A DNA stretch of 56,267 bases from contig JAJKFJ010020761.1 in the NCBI GenBank assembly GCA_027382625.1, forward strand, positions 1 to 56,267. Reading direction: 5' to 3'. The translations under genes were made by a program, and so were the position numbers. The stretch is from Tetmemena sp. SeJ-2015 (taxonomy: Eukaryota; Ciliophora; Spirotrichea; Sporadotrichida; Oxytrichidae). The notes under the pieces were generated by a model. That model was not told the origin of the DNA, searched no databases, and saw only the letters and a program-made list of their open reading frames with translations. Shown one piece after another: positions 1-12,165 of the stretch (the stretch's first letter is position 1; each line of letters begins with the position of its first letter).

Positions 1-939
1 GAAAAAAATTAAATTTTTTAGTGATTTAGGTTAATAAAGGATTTTTCATATTTTGATGGAAAAAGTGGGCGAGGAGGAAAGGGTCCCCGTTTGGTTGACT
101 CAAGTCTTGAATGAATCCAAGTTAATTAATTTTAATATCCTATTGCTTATGTTTAAATATATAGGCAATTTTTGATAATATGCATAAATTATTTTACCTC
201 CATAAATATTTTTCCTGAATTTTACCTGTGTCTATTTTATTAAGTAAAAATCGGGTAGATAGCACCCTGGCTACTTGCCTAGCACCTTGGAGCAGGGGTG
301 TCATGATGGCTCCCCACTTACCAACATGGCAACCCTGTATAAAGTAAAAACTAGCCAATATATTGAATTCCATTTTAAATGGGATGAAAGTGCAATTCCC
401 CCCCCTTTTTTTTGGGAAAAAAATTTTCCCCAAAAAATGTCCTATTAGGTTTAAAAATTTAAAAAAATTTTCCTTTATTTAAAATTTTACTTTTTTTTGG
501 GGAAATTTTTGTAAAAATTAATTGAGTTTCTTCTTTAATCATTTCACAGCATCTCCGCGAGATATGATTGGCATTCTTTTTTTCCTCATCTTCATCTAAT
601 TGTTCGTTTTTAAACTCTTGATTGATTGAGTTCCCAAAAAAAGTTGAAAAGGATAAAAGTTTTAAAATTTATGCTCAATGAATGTAATAATTATTTAAAA
701 TAGGATCTTAAACTATCATGTTTGTTCCATTTTAATTTTATCTAATTTTAATTTATTTTTTATTAATTCTCAGAAATAGTTTTATTGAGAAAAAAAATTT
801 CTATATGATTTGAAAAAGTAAAAATTCTAGGAAGCAAGGTTTAAAATGTATATTCTCTCCTCTAATAAAAATTATAAAAGGAGTTTGTAGAAATTAAGTT
901 GATTTCTTAATTTTACAGGAAACCACATTCTCTTATTCT
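1..939. other. AT-rich stretch, no gene recognised
   Basis: I see no conserved protein, RNA gene or repeat array here. The part around 370-520 consists of long A, T, C and G homopolymers, including a TTTTCCCCAAAAAA motif, and looks more like poor consensus sequence than a functional element. Confidence 0.5.
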
Positions 940-1755
940 TGGTGATAATTAAAAACTTAAAGTCCATATTTTGAGGCCTCTCTATTCTCAAAATATCAAA
1001 CATCTCAGCTTCTACAGCCTCATCAACCACCTCCGCCGCAACCATGTCCACCTCCTCCGCAACCATGTCCACCGCAGCCATGTCCACCGCCGTCTCCTCC
1101 CCCCCGGGAAATTCTCCTCCATCCCATCCTTTACCAAAATCATAGCCAAGATTCTTGACTCCACCACCGTATCCATCAACTTCCACATGGTTAAATGCAG
1201 CCCCATGGAAGTTGGTATTTAAGAACAATATCGTTATTGCTTGCTCCTGCACTTATTCTTGCAACATTTTTGTTGGGTTTTTATCCACTTCCTTGATTTT
1301 TAAATATAATAACTTAATGATTTTTGCTTCTGCAACCTGTAGCTGTTGCAACTAATCTTTTACCCTAAAAATTGTTTAAAAAGTCTCACATCCATAAAAT
1401 ATAAAGAACGTCTCTTTTTAAATTTAAAGGAAGAGAAAACCTTTATTTTTTTGATTTACAAAAATTTTTTTTAACTTATTTAAAAAGGCTTTGTTTTTTT
1501 GGGTTTTTAATGTTTTAAAAATGCAGTTACCCATCTGAACTGTTACTTGAATTTTGGTTGTACTAGTCTTTAATAATCTTCAAGTTATTTAATTTTAATT
1601 TGGTTGAATAGTTTGTAATAGGATTTAAATAGATAAAAATTTATTTAGAAAAGATGGATAGCACATTTTTTTTCCTTAACTATAAATACTTTTTGATTTT
1701 CTTTTATCTGCTTCAATTTTAAAAGAATCTTTAATTTTCAATCTTTTAAAAAACA
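940..1755. repeat. Tandem duplication, left copy
   Basis: This stretch matches 2310-3180 in the same orientation. Shared landmarks are the Gly/Cys coding part, the flank with the element ACTATAAATACTT and the segment GTTACCCATCT. The left copy has many small indels and long homopolymers relative to the right copy, so it is either decaying or poorly sequenced. Confidence 0.75.
1023..1330 (-). pseudogene. Broken Gly/Cys/His-rich small protein (left copy)
   Basis: This is the left paralogue of the gene at 2364-2762. In the frame that ends at TGA 1023-1025 the C-terminus reads as Gly runs separated by Cys or His-Gly-Cys, like its neighbour. The upstream half, with Asn-His-Val and Gly-Trp-Asp-Gly-Gly motifs shared with the right copy, is in another frame. 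The switch falls at a C7-G3 homopolymer near 1099-1108, and a second frame change lies near the start. The poly-His segment of the right copy is missing. It could be a pseudogene or an intact gene with homopolymer errors. Function unknown. Confidence 0.55.
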
Positions 1756-2309
1756 AGAGGCATTTAACCTTTTTTAAAAATTTATTTTTAAATAATATTT
1801 TTAAAATAAAAAATATTAAGAAAAAAAATAAATTTTAAATATTTCTTATTTAAATTTAAATGGGTCCAAAACCGAAAATTAAATTTAAAAAAAATTCAAA
1901 TTATTTAACTTTTGGAAAAGTTCCCCTTTATAAAATTTAAACTTTCAAAAATTCCATGAAAAATTTTAATATTTTTTGATTTAAAGTTGGTTTTTAAAAA
2001 TTAATTTAAATTTCCCCATGATTTAAAATTTGATAAAATTTTTATTAACCCAAAATTTACAAATTCACTTCATTTTCAAAATTTATAAAATTTTTTTCCC
2101 CAAAAATTCTTTTCCCAATTAAAAACTTCCTTAAATATAAGAAAATGAAAAAGGTTATAACTCCCAAATTTTTTAAATGTATCGTTATTTTAATAGTTCA
2201 AAATTGAGTGTTCTTTTCTCTAAAAAAATATGAATGAAGACCATATAAGAAAAAAAAGATGATAAATTTTATTCGTAATTTGACAGAACCACTTTCTCTT
2301 ATACAGGAT

Positions 2310-3180
2310 GAGAATCCAAATAATTTAAAGCCCATATCTTAAGGCCTCTTTATGCTATGAATTTCAATCCCCTCCGCCTCCGCAGCCTCCTCCACCGCAC
2401 CCACCTCCACCACAGCCTCCACCGCCGCAACCACCACCTCCACAACCACCTCCTCCGCCACCACCGTCATTTCCACCACCGCCTCCTCCACAACCTCCAC
2501 CACCACCTGCGTCATGACCACCTCCATGAGAGTGACCTCCATCCCATCCTCCACCATGATCATGGCCTCCATGATGATGTCCTCCATTGTCTCCACCACT
2601 ATATCCTCCATCTTAGACATGGTTAACTCCTGAATCATGATGATGGTGATGATGAACGACATCGTTATTATCTGCTCCTACAGCTGCGCTTGCAGCATAA
2701 GTAGTCAGTGTTCGAGCTACTACTTCCCTGATATTTAAATTCTCAAAATATAAGCATAGCATTCAAAGATAGTTGCTTCTGGTACCAGCAGCTGATCTCT
2801 GACCCTAAATATTTGTTTAAATTTTCTTCCATCAAATATAAAGGTCTCCTTCACCTCTTAATTAAGTTTTGAAGTGAAACCTTATTACTTTGAGTCACTT
2901 ATATAGGTTGACTTACCTTGAGGTCTCTGTTTCTATTGGACTTAGTGTCCGTCATGCAGTTACCCATCTTAACTTAATATGAGTTTGTTTTGCTCTCGAG
3001 TGAATTTCGAGTTATTTTATTTTAATTATCTTGAATGGTTTAAGCTTTAAATAGCCAGGAATCTGCAATATTTGGTAAGATAGGTCACAGCACATTATTA
3101 CTTTCTCTTAACTATAAATACTTATCACATTTTAAATTCATCAGTTTCATTTAGTAGAGAGGATCTTTAATCTCATTGAA
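2310..3180. repeat. Tandem duplication, right copy
   Basis: Direct repeat partner of 940-1755. Homology covers the small Gly/Cys-rich gene and several hundred bases beyond it, so the unit duplicated was larger than the coding region. Confidence 0.75.
2364..2762 (-). CDS. Small Gly/Cys-rich protein with CGGGG repeats
   Basis: The frame opens at an ATG (2760-2762) directly preceded by an in-frame TGA and ends at TGA 2364-2366, giving 132 residues with one TAG codon read as Gln. The N-terminal 30 residues are ordinary and mildly hydrophobic. A run of six His follows at about residues 40-45, then a Gly/His/Asp segment, and finally a tail in which Cys is spaced regularly by four Gly (CGGGG units, five to six copies). 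There is no signal peptide or obvious membrane segment. Regular Cys in a Gly-rich tail with His clusters suggests metal binding or an extracellular or structural protein, but this is inference and I do not recognise a family. A damaged tandem paralogue lies at 1023-1330. A frame one base off is also open and spells Glu/Val-rich nonsense; the CGGGG frame is preferred for its regularity and its stop. Confidence 0.6.
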
Positions 3181-3903
3181 AATAAAAAGATTTTGATAAT
3201 TTTAAATTTAGGTTTGGTAAATATAGTTTTTCTTTTTTAAGGGAATATCAAAGATCTGGATTTATTTTTATAGTAAAAAATAAATATAAAAATACGAATC
3301 CTCTGGATCCTCCATAAGATATGATAACACCATACAATTATAATTTTCATTATAAATTAATTAGGGTATTTTTTTAATACTTTATCTTTCAAAATTATTG
3401 GTTTTTTAAACAAAGAATTATTTGAAATCATAGGAAAAACATAGAATGAGTAAATAAAAAATGATTCTATAAATTCGCTATTATAAAAACTAAGATAAGA
3501 TTTAATGCAAAAATTTCAAAGATTAAAATTATTTTACCCCTTTATGATTTATGCTCTTCCTCCATTTTTTTAGATTTTGAAATGCTCAGAATAAAATTAT
3601 TTAATAATATGCAACTAAAAGTCTTTGAAAAATAAAAAAAGTCCTCCAAAATCTATTCCTAAAACTAAAATAGTTAATTAAAAATCTTTTCTTTAAAGCA
3701 AATTGTACCTGGAAAATATAACACGGTGAGCTAGAAAAATTTCTTTTATGAAGACTTAAAGGCATATAAGATTATATTAAATAATTTAATATATATTATT
3801 AGAAGTCTCTAAATTATATGAATGTAGAGGATTTTAAAATTTTTAAAATGGATATTTTTTTATAAATAATGTAATAAAATTGTACAGGTTATTATTGATT
3901 GCA
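3181..3903. other. AT-rich intergenic stretch
   Basis: No conserved coding signal on either strand. This is the space between the duplicated Gly/Cys genes and the 3' end of the large minus-strand gene. Confidence 0.5.
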
Positions 3904-6900
3904 TCAACTTAATTCAATTGGGGGAAGAGCCTAATACTGTCTGAAGCTAGTGTTAGACTTATGTTGACCCGTATTCTTGAGAGACGATTGCATAGTCCCA
4001 GTTGAAAATTTATTCTTTCTCTTACTTATGTTCAATGCCTCGTTATTGTAAGGATTTGTATTCAAAAAATTTAAGTCAGAGATTTCTGTGTGGTTAAAAA
4101 AATACTAAAGAGAAAGAGAAGAAAAATAATGTATGGTTTGCTTTAGACTCATCACTTATTACTATTTAAGGGCACATCCCTATTCAAAAGCTGCTTCCTT
4201 TGAGTAGATTTGGAATGAGAATGTATTTTTGCTTTTAACTTATTATATATTGAAATCATAAATTATCTACAATTTTTGCAAGTCTCGGATTTTAAGATGT
4301 GTTCTGATATTCTAGCAGGGAATTGAAACATGCCCTCTCCTACTTAAAAGATTGGTTTTTACTTCCAACGCTCTAACTATCCAAGTCTAACTACTTCTTC
4401 ATCAATTAGGGAAATATTAAGCTACTTATTTATAACTGAATGCTATCTCTATCATCGTCCTTACTCTTCTTAGATCGGTAAAATATAATAAAGATAAACT
4501 TACTCGAATATTATTGTAGCTAACTTATTTCAAATCAGTTATCAAACTTTCCAGTTGTGCGACACCCTTGAGCTACGGAAGTGGAAGTGCCAGTCTTTAT
4601 ATCCTAGCTCTGTCTGTTTTCCTTTGATGCGTCCTTTCCTCCTCGTAGATGGGGAAGTCTAAGTTTGTATTGGGGGTCATATTAAGCATCAATCTTGAAG
4701 CCTAAGATGCTCGATACTGTTTCAAATCTTATGCTAAGTTTACTCCATACTCAGCTACACCTTCATTATGCGTTTTCTCCGCTAATAGTTAAGTCTTCTT
4801 GAATGAAGAATGCCTCTTCCGCGCTAGATAAGATAAATTCTCTGCAAAATTTGCGTACTTAGCTTATGAATGGTACTTGGAAAGCCCTGGATTCAGAGTT
4901 TAGTTAAGCTCTCTATGCAAAGATAGCAGCTGCTTAGTTGAAGCCAAAGGTCGTGGCTATTGCAAATTTAAAGTTTAGGAGTAGTCTTGGTTGTTATTAG
5001 AATAAATTGGCTTTGGAAGGTTCATTTTCTGAATTACGAATTTCTTGTTCTTAAGAAACTGTGTTTGATTGAGTTATTATGAAGTCTGTTTATATTCCTC
5101 AGTCTAAATATTGCTGTTGAAAATTGAGTTTTAATTTATGAGGTTGAAGCCCTGCTTCCCACCAATCTTTTAAGAGTAATAAAAAGGATTAAAAAATAAT
5201 AGAGAGCTTTTATTAAGAGTAGACTGTTTGCTGAGTTTTTGAAGGGAGGTCTGATTTTACAATTAATATTTTAAATTAGTGAGTTAAATTATTGTGATTG
5301 TTTCTGGACTATGTTGATTACCTGCTGAGGTTATGGATAAAATAAATTATTATTAGCATTCTTTAAATTGATTGATAAACTTAGCTTTATTCCTTATTCG
5401 TTAACTTGTAAGATTTAGTTATTCTTGATAGGTCCTTCGAAGTACCGCCCACTTTCAATATCGATTCTAAACCTCAATTAGAAAAAGATGTTTATAAATA
5501 TAAGTATACTATCCTAATCATCATAATTCGATATCATCTTTTAAATTATTCACAAAAATATAGCTATATACTCCTGTTGGAATTTACTCGTGAAAGAGAG
5601 GAGTGGCCTGAAACAATGTTAGGGCCCTCTATATTTCTAAGATTTCTCTAACTCTCTGGAGACCCTCTTTGAGAATTCTTTGCACTGTTCTTAGCATTCC
5701 TATCAATTGTATTCCATCTGCTGATTTATTCCTAGTTCTTACCCTCAATAGATTTTTAAGACTACTGGCCTTGGATAGTTTAAAATGATTTAGAGATTTT
5801 CAATAAGTTTTGCTCATGATGTTCTTATTGGCCTGCCACCTTTCCTTCCAGCTAAGCTCAAGACTTATAACTTTTAAAAAGATGCAACTTCAATTTTAAG
5901 CTTGGTCTGAGATTGGAACTTGCCAAGTTTCTACTGCTCTATATGCTCTAAGATTCTCTGCCTTGTCCTCTCTAATTCCTCCTCTTCATTTTCTCTTTTC
6001 TTCTATTTAATTAGAATACAAGTGGTGTATGACAGGATTAATTTGTTAAGGGAGACATTAGAGGAGATATCGAACATCTATCCAGTTTTGTAAAAGCTAT
6101 AGACTGAGGACTCCTCGTTATACTGATTCACTATAGCAGTGGACTGTGAGTAATTCTCCTTCGCCCTCTCTCTATCGATGTTCAAATCGTACTTCATGAT
6201 AAGTTCAGCAAGCAAGCGCTGAGGCTTAGAGTGTTCTGCCTCTTTCAGAACTAAGTAGAGCAAGAATTCCTCTTCTCCCCATTTGTTATCCCCCCTGTGC
6301 CTCCATACTAATTCTTCTTCACTCTGGACTTGTAGTAGTTCTCAAACCTGACTCGGTTGGCCATTCTAATCTTCTATAGCTAGCTCTCAGAGTATTGAGT
6401 CGATGAGAGGTCATTCTTGCTCTTCTCATTTTCATCCTTGTCTGAGTCAACCAACTATATGTCTTGTACGTCTTCGGACTAAAGCTTTGAGAGCAGATCT
6501 TTGGAGTTAAGAATTGAAGTGAGTCGCTTGATATTCATCTTAGTCTTGTAAGTTTGAGTCTGCAGCATGGCTTGCATCATATCTCTTTGCTGGTTGCGAG
6601 GCACCTAGTGAGAGAGGTAGTTGGAGCCTATCTGCACCTTCTACTCGTAAAGTTTCTGACGCATTATCTGCAGCTCCTCGATCTGTTCCTTCTTTTCCTC
6701 GCTGTCACTTTCACTCTCGTTCATGAACTCTACATCTTATCACTCACTAATAAGATGTGTGTGAGAAGCGATAGAGATCTTTATTCTGCTTGCGCTGTTT
6801 AATCTCCTCAATTTTAACTTATTTCTTCTTGATCTCCCTCTTGAAATTGTGAAGGAAGCGCAGTTTCTTTGCGACTGAGTCCGTATTTTTTTCCTTCTTC

Positions 6901-6926
6901 TTCTATCGCTGCTTCGCAGACTTCAT
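3904..6926 (-). CDS. Large Gln/Asn/Ser-rich protein, unrecognised
   Basis: Minus-strand reading from ATG 6924-6926 to TGA 3904-3906 gives long open stretches full of in-frame TAA/TAG. The N-terminal 60 residues are very basic (Lys-rich). An acidic and coiled-coil-like part follows. Around 6080-6290 lies the best-folded region, with the sequences EEEFLLYLVLKEAEHSKPQR and LLAELIMKYDLNIDRERAKE. The rest, down to the C-terminus PPIELS, is low-complexity. Probable interruptions: a 35-nt intron with GTAAGT and terminal CTAAG near 4476-4510, an intron around 5440-5550, a frame break at the C6 run 6290-6295 and another at a small hairpin (6732-6758). I cannot exclude that 3904-5450 is a separate gene, but the parts share strand and composition and no start codon or gap separates them clearly. 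I do not recognise a family. Confidence 0.55.
6732..6758. repeat. 27-bp perfect hairpin at a frame break
   Basis: Nine-base arms ACATCTTAT and ATAAGATGT flank a nine-base loop. On the minus strand the reading frame upstream runs into a TGA inside the hairpin, and the convincing downstream frame is shifted by one. It could mark a tiny IES or an assembly error; no standard GT-AG intron of the right phase fits. Confidence 0.6.
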
Positions 6927-7226
6927 GTTCCACACTTTAAAACATAGAGAATCATTTATCTTATATTAATGTGACTTTCTTTTCATCTTCATCTCCAATT
7001 GCGTCTTCCTCGTGGCTGTTTGATTTGAGCATGGTTGCTGTTTGCAGATATTATAATTTATTTAAATTATACCCAGACTCCACTTTCCCCATCCACTTCT
7101 CTTATCTCAAAAACGCAATACTTGTCTATTCTTCTCAACAATATTATTTGCACAATGATCACTCTTAGCTAGTAGAATTCTAGAGAGTGAAATGGTTTGA
7201 TTGAAATTAAGACTTGTAAATTCTGG

Positions 7227-10200
7227 TCATCTTTTGTTTGAGTTGGTGTTGGTTCTTGAGTGAGCAGCTGAGCTCTCTGCGAAGTTGGGCCCATTGTTCA
7301 TGTTGCTCATCTGAGTAGCCTTCTTGGAGTGGAACCCACCAGGTCTGCTCTGGAACGAACTGTCGATCATCAAGCTCGAAGACAATTGACTAACGTGCTG
7401 CTATCTCGATTGGTTCAACCTTATAATCTTTGCGCAATATATCACATATAAACTCGGTTCTACTGGTTGTTAGGCACTTGGAAGGAGTTTACCCCAGCTG
7501 CTCCTCCAATGGCTCCTCCTATACCTATTCCAGATACTCCACCCTAAGGTCCTGTTCCAAAGCTGTTGAGTCTTCCAACCTAGTTGTTGCTTGCGAATCC
7601 ACCTCCTCTGCTATTCTTGGTGTTGCTGCGTTGATTTGATTGCAACACTGATTCGTTTCCAGTCAGGCCGACGTTGTGTCTGCCCAAGCTCTGGTTCAGC
7701 TCACCTACCACATCATCTCCATCATCATCGTTGGAACTTGGAATGCTTGAGTTCTAGGTAAGTTCTCCTTCGTGAGTCATATCGTCACTGTCAATAAAAG
7801 ATGTGGAAGAATAAGTATAAATTTGAATCAGAATCTGGAACATTGCCAGTTTGTTTCTTGAACTACCCTTTAAGAGATTTGCCTCTGGGTTTATCTCTAT
7901 TAGCCTGCTTTTGCTACTAAACATCGTTTTCTTAGAAGGAAAACACCACATCATCGTCGTCATCAAGATCAGCTCTCTGCTGCTGTCTTCCTCCCCCTTG
8001 TCCTGCTCTGTGCATTCTTGTTCCTCGGTCCCACGCTATTTAAAAGAAAGCAATTAACAATAGGAGCTATCCTATTCATCTAGATAGGATTATTTGTTCT
8101 CCTCTCTATTCTTAGGCTTCCTGGCCCATTTGGACTTCCAAAAACTCCCTTACTGCTTGGCTTCTCAGGTAGTCTAAGTTGCTTATCATCGTCATAATAG
8201 CATGAACAACTATATAAACTCACTTCATCGTCTTAGATTTGCTTGTATGACTTGTCTTTGGGGTTGACCTTGAGATCGATTTCGTTCTCAGACGAATCCA
8301 GTCTGTTCGCTTTCTAGTACTTCACAGTCATGTGCTTGTTCTTTTCTGGACTTCCACCAGTCCTCGCCATTCTAAGTGGATCCCTCATCTCCTCTTAGAA
8401 GGTTTGGCCCTTCTTCCTCTACTCATCGAACTCTTCATCTCTTTCAAAATCATTGGTTCCTAAGAACATTACAAAATGGGCATTAAGTTCTAATGAATAA
8501 TTATAAACTCAGCTTCCTTTTCCCCATATACCTACTTTAATTCCTGATCCAGCATGTCCTTAATCTTCACTAGTTCCTCTTTATGTGAGTTGGCTGCGAG
8601 CTTTCTTGTTGCCTCGCTTTGCCATCTCCAGCAGTCGTTTCTTCTTCAGCAAGTACTCTCCTGCGTTCTCGGGATAGTACTCAGTCACGATGAACTGAAT
8701 GAAGTTGCGTAGGGAGGGCTTACCCAGCATCCACTGAGCGATGTCCAACCCAATCACCTCACTCACCTTGTTAGTTCTCAGCCAGCATCGCTTGATTATC
8801 AAGAAATCAGAAAACACTCAATTTAAGAGTTAAAAAGAAATAAGGGACTGTGAAGAGGGCAACCCAAAAGATTACTATGAGCACAGCGAGAGCGTTAGCG
8901 CCAAAGATTTTTATGATCTCTTGTAGTTTCTCGTTAGTGCGAATAGCAGTGGGGTCAGTGAAAAAGATTCCAGTCTCCTAGTGGAAGAGAACCACTAGAA
9001 TCAGAGAAAGGATGGCTGGCACTCCGTGAGTGGCAAAAACATGAAGAGGGTCATCGAGCTTGAATCTCATCATCACATAGCAAGTGCCCACGTAAGCCAC
9101 TCCAGCTATCCCTCCCAATATCATGCAGATCCAAGTTTTGTAGTAGATGCCAGGGGCACTGACTATCACGCACCCTGCGATGATTCCTCTGCCGATTATG
9201 AACAGATCATACTGAGCCAGAGGATTAGAGTACTGAGTCGAGTAGTTATAAGAACTCTTAAGCATTTAAACTATTTACAAAGTGTAGCAGTAATTTAATG
9301 AGGGAGAGGGTTAGTTTACTGTTGCTTTCCCTTAGACTTCTTGAGGTTGGAGTGGTAGGAGATATCCATGACCATCTTGAATAGGAAAGCAGCCAGTCCT
9401 CCAAAAGCCCCTGAGATCAGGCAGTTTAAGTAAGCTACCTCGACTTCATAGCGCTGAGAGTAGGTGCTGAGGTTGAATCCAGAGAAGATATGGCATAGTG
9501 AGAACCACATTATCAGAGTCCCTAGGAATTAAACACTTATACTAATGATTAAGTAGAAAGAGAGCATCTCGTTGTTGGGGACGTAGAAGTTGTCTGTGTC
9601 TGCCTTCTTGATGAGCTTCCTGACCTTGTTGAGGTACTCTTCGTAGCTGTTGTCTTTGTTGAACTGGAACTCCTTAGTGATGGTGTTCACCTTCTGTTGG
9701 ATGGTGTCCTTCTACAGATGAGAGAGGTAGATTTATATAAAGTGAAAGTCTTTAGTGAATTTCCTGGGAGCCCTGACCTCTTTTGATAGCTATGGGGACA
9801 TACCTGCCAAGTCTTGGCTTGACTATGATGTCGAGAAGAGAGCACAGAATCCAGCTGTGATAAACATTTAAATTAAAGTTCAAAATTGTAAGTGAGATGA
9901 ATGGCACAAAAACCCACTAAAGTCTAGTAGACCAAGCTTTGAACATAAACCATCTCCCAGAGTCCACCCCATCACGAAGGGGAAGATAGCAAGACTGATG
10001 ATGACTGCGTACAGCCAAGACACCATCATCTTGGTGCGTTCTAAAATGCCGCTCATGGCCAACTAGCAAGTCATACTCGCTGCTTCTTACATTAATCGCA
10101 TTTCATTTTATAATGCTGAGAACATGAGTACCCACTTGATCTCGTTCTTTTCATCAGTGTTTTCATCCTCTGAGAAAGAGGTGAAGAAGTATTTGATGCC

Positions 10201-10538
10201 CATGAAGTAGTTCTCTCCATAGGCAAAAGCATATCCGAAAGAGAAGGTAGCCAAGCAGGAAACAATGAAGATTATCAGAGTCTTGATGAGCACGGTGTCT
10301 GAGTTCTTCTTCCGGACTGAGCCCACCTCGAACATAAACCACCCCAACTGGAAAAGCATAAAGAAACCGATCGTCATGAACTAGGTGCAAGTCGTCTATG
10401 CCTCTTAATCTTTAAACAAAAACATATCATTATATTTTGCACTCTTGAGATGACTGCAGGAGTGATGTTATCGTCAAATTCGTAGACTGAGTCCACGTCT
10501 GGAGCTGTCACGCTCCAAGCTGTTAGCACGTTCGCCAT
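7227..10538 (-). CDS. Ammonium transporter (Amt/Rh type) with long C-terminal tail
   Basis: Membrane channel-like transporter for ammonium. It starts at ATG 10536-10538. Recognisable blocks in order: helix 1 with MTIGFFMLFQLGWFMFEVGS then RKKNSD, the ERTKMMVSWLYA region, the pore segment ITAGFCALFS, KPRLGRY, then LGTLIMWFSLCHIFSGFN, CLISGAFGGLAAFLF, IIAGCVIVSAPGIYYKTW, and FKLDDPLHVFATHGVPAI, whose His matches the second pore histidine of the family. After the last helix comes the conserved tail motif NKVSEVIGLDIAQWML. The frame then continues for roughly 400 more hydrophilic residues rich in Lys, Asp, Asn and Gly, through a GTATAT intron and a GTGAGT intron, to TGA 7227-7229. A 25-nt GT-AG intron (8791-8815) joins the transporter body to the tail motif in phase. 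Frame breaks exist near 9830 and 7800. A second frame stays open to 7159, so the last 60 residues are uncertain. Tail function unknown. Confidence 0.85.
8791..8815 (-). other. 25-nt intron in the ammonium transporter
   Basis: The segment begins GTTTTC and ends ATCAAG on the minus strand. It contains an in-frame TGA. Removing it joins FFLTLKLS to RCWLRTNKVSEVIGLD in one frame. No direct repeat flanks it, so an intron is more likely than an IES. Confidence 0.65.
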
Positions 10539-10730
10539 ATCTAGTCAATCAATAAAGTCAGATCTTTCAAATGTAGTAAAATAACTTTAATTTTTGTTAA
10601 TGGAAAGCCTAACAATTTAAATTATTCACAAAGTCTTATAAATCATCTATCTAGATCCACTCACCCATCTCCCATTTACAAAATCAAAGCAATGTTTTCT
10701 AAATTGCTTCATACTAATTCTTAATAAACT

Positions 10731-11995
10731 TCATTTAAGTTTCCTGATGATCTTACTCTACTTTATATCGAAGGAGTAGTCGTCTGAGGGGTAAGTCTCA
10801 TACTCAACTCCAGAATTTCCCCCACCCACTTTCACTTTCAAAAATCCTTCATCTGATATGCCTGAGACAATCCCCTCTAGTCTAATCCCTGGCATCTAGC
10901 TCTCTGGTAGCTCCACGCTCACTTTCTAGCCTTAGTGCATCCACAGCTACTCATACATGTCTAGGAGTTTCCTTCTGCCCTCCGCCCTCTAACTTTCCTG
11001 TTAATCCTCTTGCATCCCTAGTAGCTTCTCTAAAGTCAAGAATTCCCTCGTGAACTCATTCATTATATTTAGCTTAGTCAAAAGCTTGATCTACGCTTCT
11101 GTTTTCAAGTGCTCCTTCAAGCATGTAAACCCATGGCTCTCTGCCAAGTTTATTCCAATACCTATGAACACTTTTCCCATCTCAGGATTCTTTATGGTTT
11201 CACTCGTTATATGTCTGTATGAGTTGGATTAAAACTGAATCTTCTCTGCTTCCTCAAGGCACCCAGAGAATTTCAATCCACCCAGGTAGGCATCGTTTGG
11301 CCACTTCAGCTTCACTCCCTCCTCTTAATTAAATTAAAATTTAAGTGCTTATAATTAGCAGAGAAGAAGAGCTTGTTAAGAGATCTAGTTAGAGCAACTC
11401 CAACCAGATAGGGGTAAAGTTTATAGTTCATGACTTGGGAGTAAGGAACAGTGCGAGTAAAAGTAAAAGTCAGAGAGGCATCAGCACTACTCTTAGAATT
11501 ATTATCCTTGGAGAGCCACTCTTTATCCCTCCTGCCTCTGCCTTGGTATTGGTAGTCTGTGATACCATGAAGTCTTCAAATGGAGAGCAAGAGATTTGGT
11601 TGCTGTCGTTGATTTAATCTCTTGAAGCATCTTTCAAAAGCTTGAAGATAACTAGAGATAATTAACTAATACAGCAGAAAATACTTACTTAGCTTGAAGT
11701 TTCCTTGCAAGTGTCTGTGTGGAAGTAATTCTAGGTAAGAAGAGCACATTCGAAGTGAGTGGCCCATTTGCAATATCAGTCTGCTTATTGAAATAATCAG
11801 CAAGCCACTAATGCTCGACTAAAATGCAAATGAAATGGATTTGAACTGCTTACCAAACTATTGCTGATTATGCACTTCATCTTCTTAATGATGTTTATAG
11901 TAATCCACCATAGTTTTTTTAGAAGCAGCGGCCCATAATTTATTTGTACTGCGCTTATTTTGCAGCTGCAAGTACGACCCCAGTTTCTGCATCAT
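10731..11995 (-). CDS. Biotin--protein ligase
   Basis: Attaches biotin to carboxylases in an ATP-dependent two-step reaction. Start ATG 11993-11995, stop TGA 10731-10733. Motifs in order: the substrate-recognition stretch PRITSTQTLARKLQ (the Ser-Thr-Gln counterpart of the STN motif), the biotinyl-AMP loop YQGRGRRDKEW, then VKLKWPNDAYLGGLKFSG with the catalytic-site Lys of the KWPND motif, VFIGIGINLAES, and a C-terminal SH3-like domain ending KQSKIIRKLK. The length, about 390 residues, suits a short eukaryotic form without the large N-terminal region of animal enzymes. Two interruptions are clear: one near 11850-11885 (GTAAGC to TTTTAG) and one starting GTAAGTATTTTC near 11695. A small AT-rich insert near 11330-11350 sits just before the KWPND motif and is probably an IES. 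One frame change lies near 11580. The gene is convergent with nothing; its start faces the divergent coiled-coil gene at 12166. Confidence 0.9.
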
Positions 11996-12165
11996 TGATT
12001 TATAATTTAACTTATCAATTTTAGCATTAGCTTTCTCACTATCAATGCATCAAATATTTTCTAATGAGATGGTGAGGTTGATAATAATTCAACGATCAAT
12101 TTAATTTATTTGGGAATGCTGTTTTAATAAAAAAAGGTAATTAAGTCAGCAACGCATAAAATAAA

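Noticed and set aside
420..440. Telomere-like CCCCAAAA motif
   Set aside because: A single unit embedded in homopolymer noise, with no tandem array and no transposon-like end.
2339..2662. Glu/Val/Met-rich protein in the alternative frame
   Set aside because: It is the shifted frame of the CGGGG repeat gene; the regular Cys spacing and TGA stop support the other frame.
7754..7966. Met/Lys-rich minus-strand frame as the true coding frame of the transporter tail
   Set aside because: A neighbouring frame with an Asp run and many Gln codons (TAA/TAG) fits the tail's style better, though both are open, so the point is left uncertain in the annotation.
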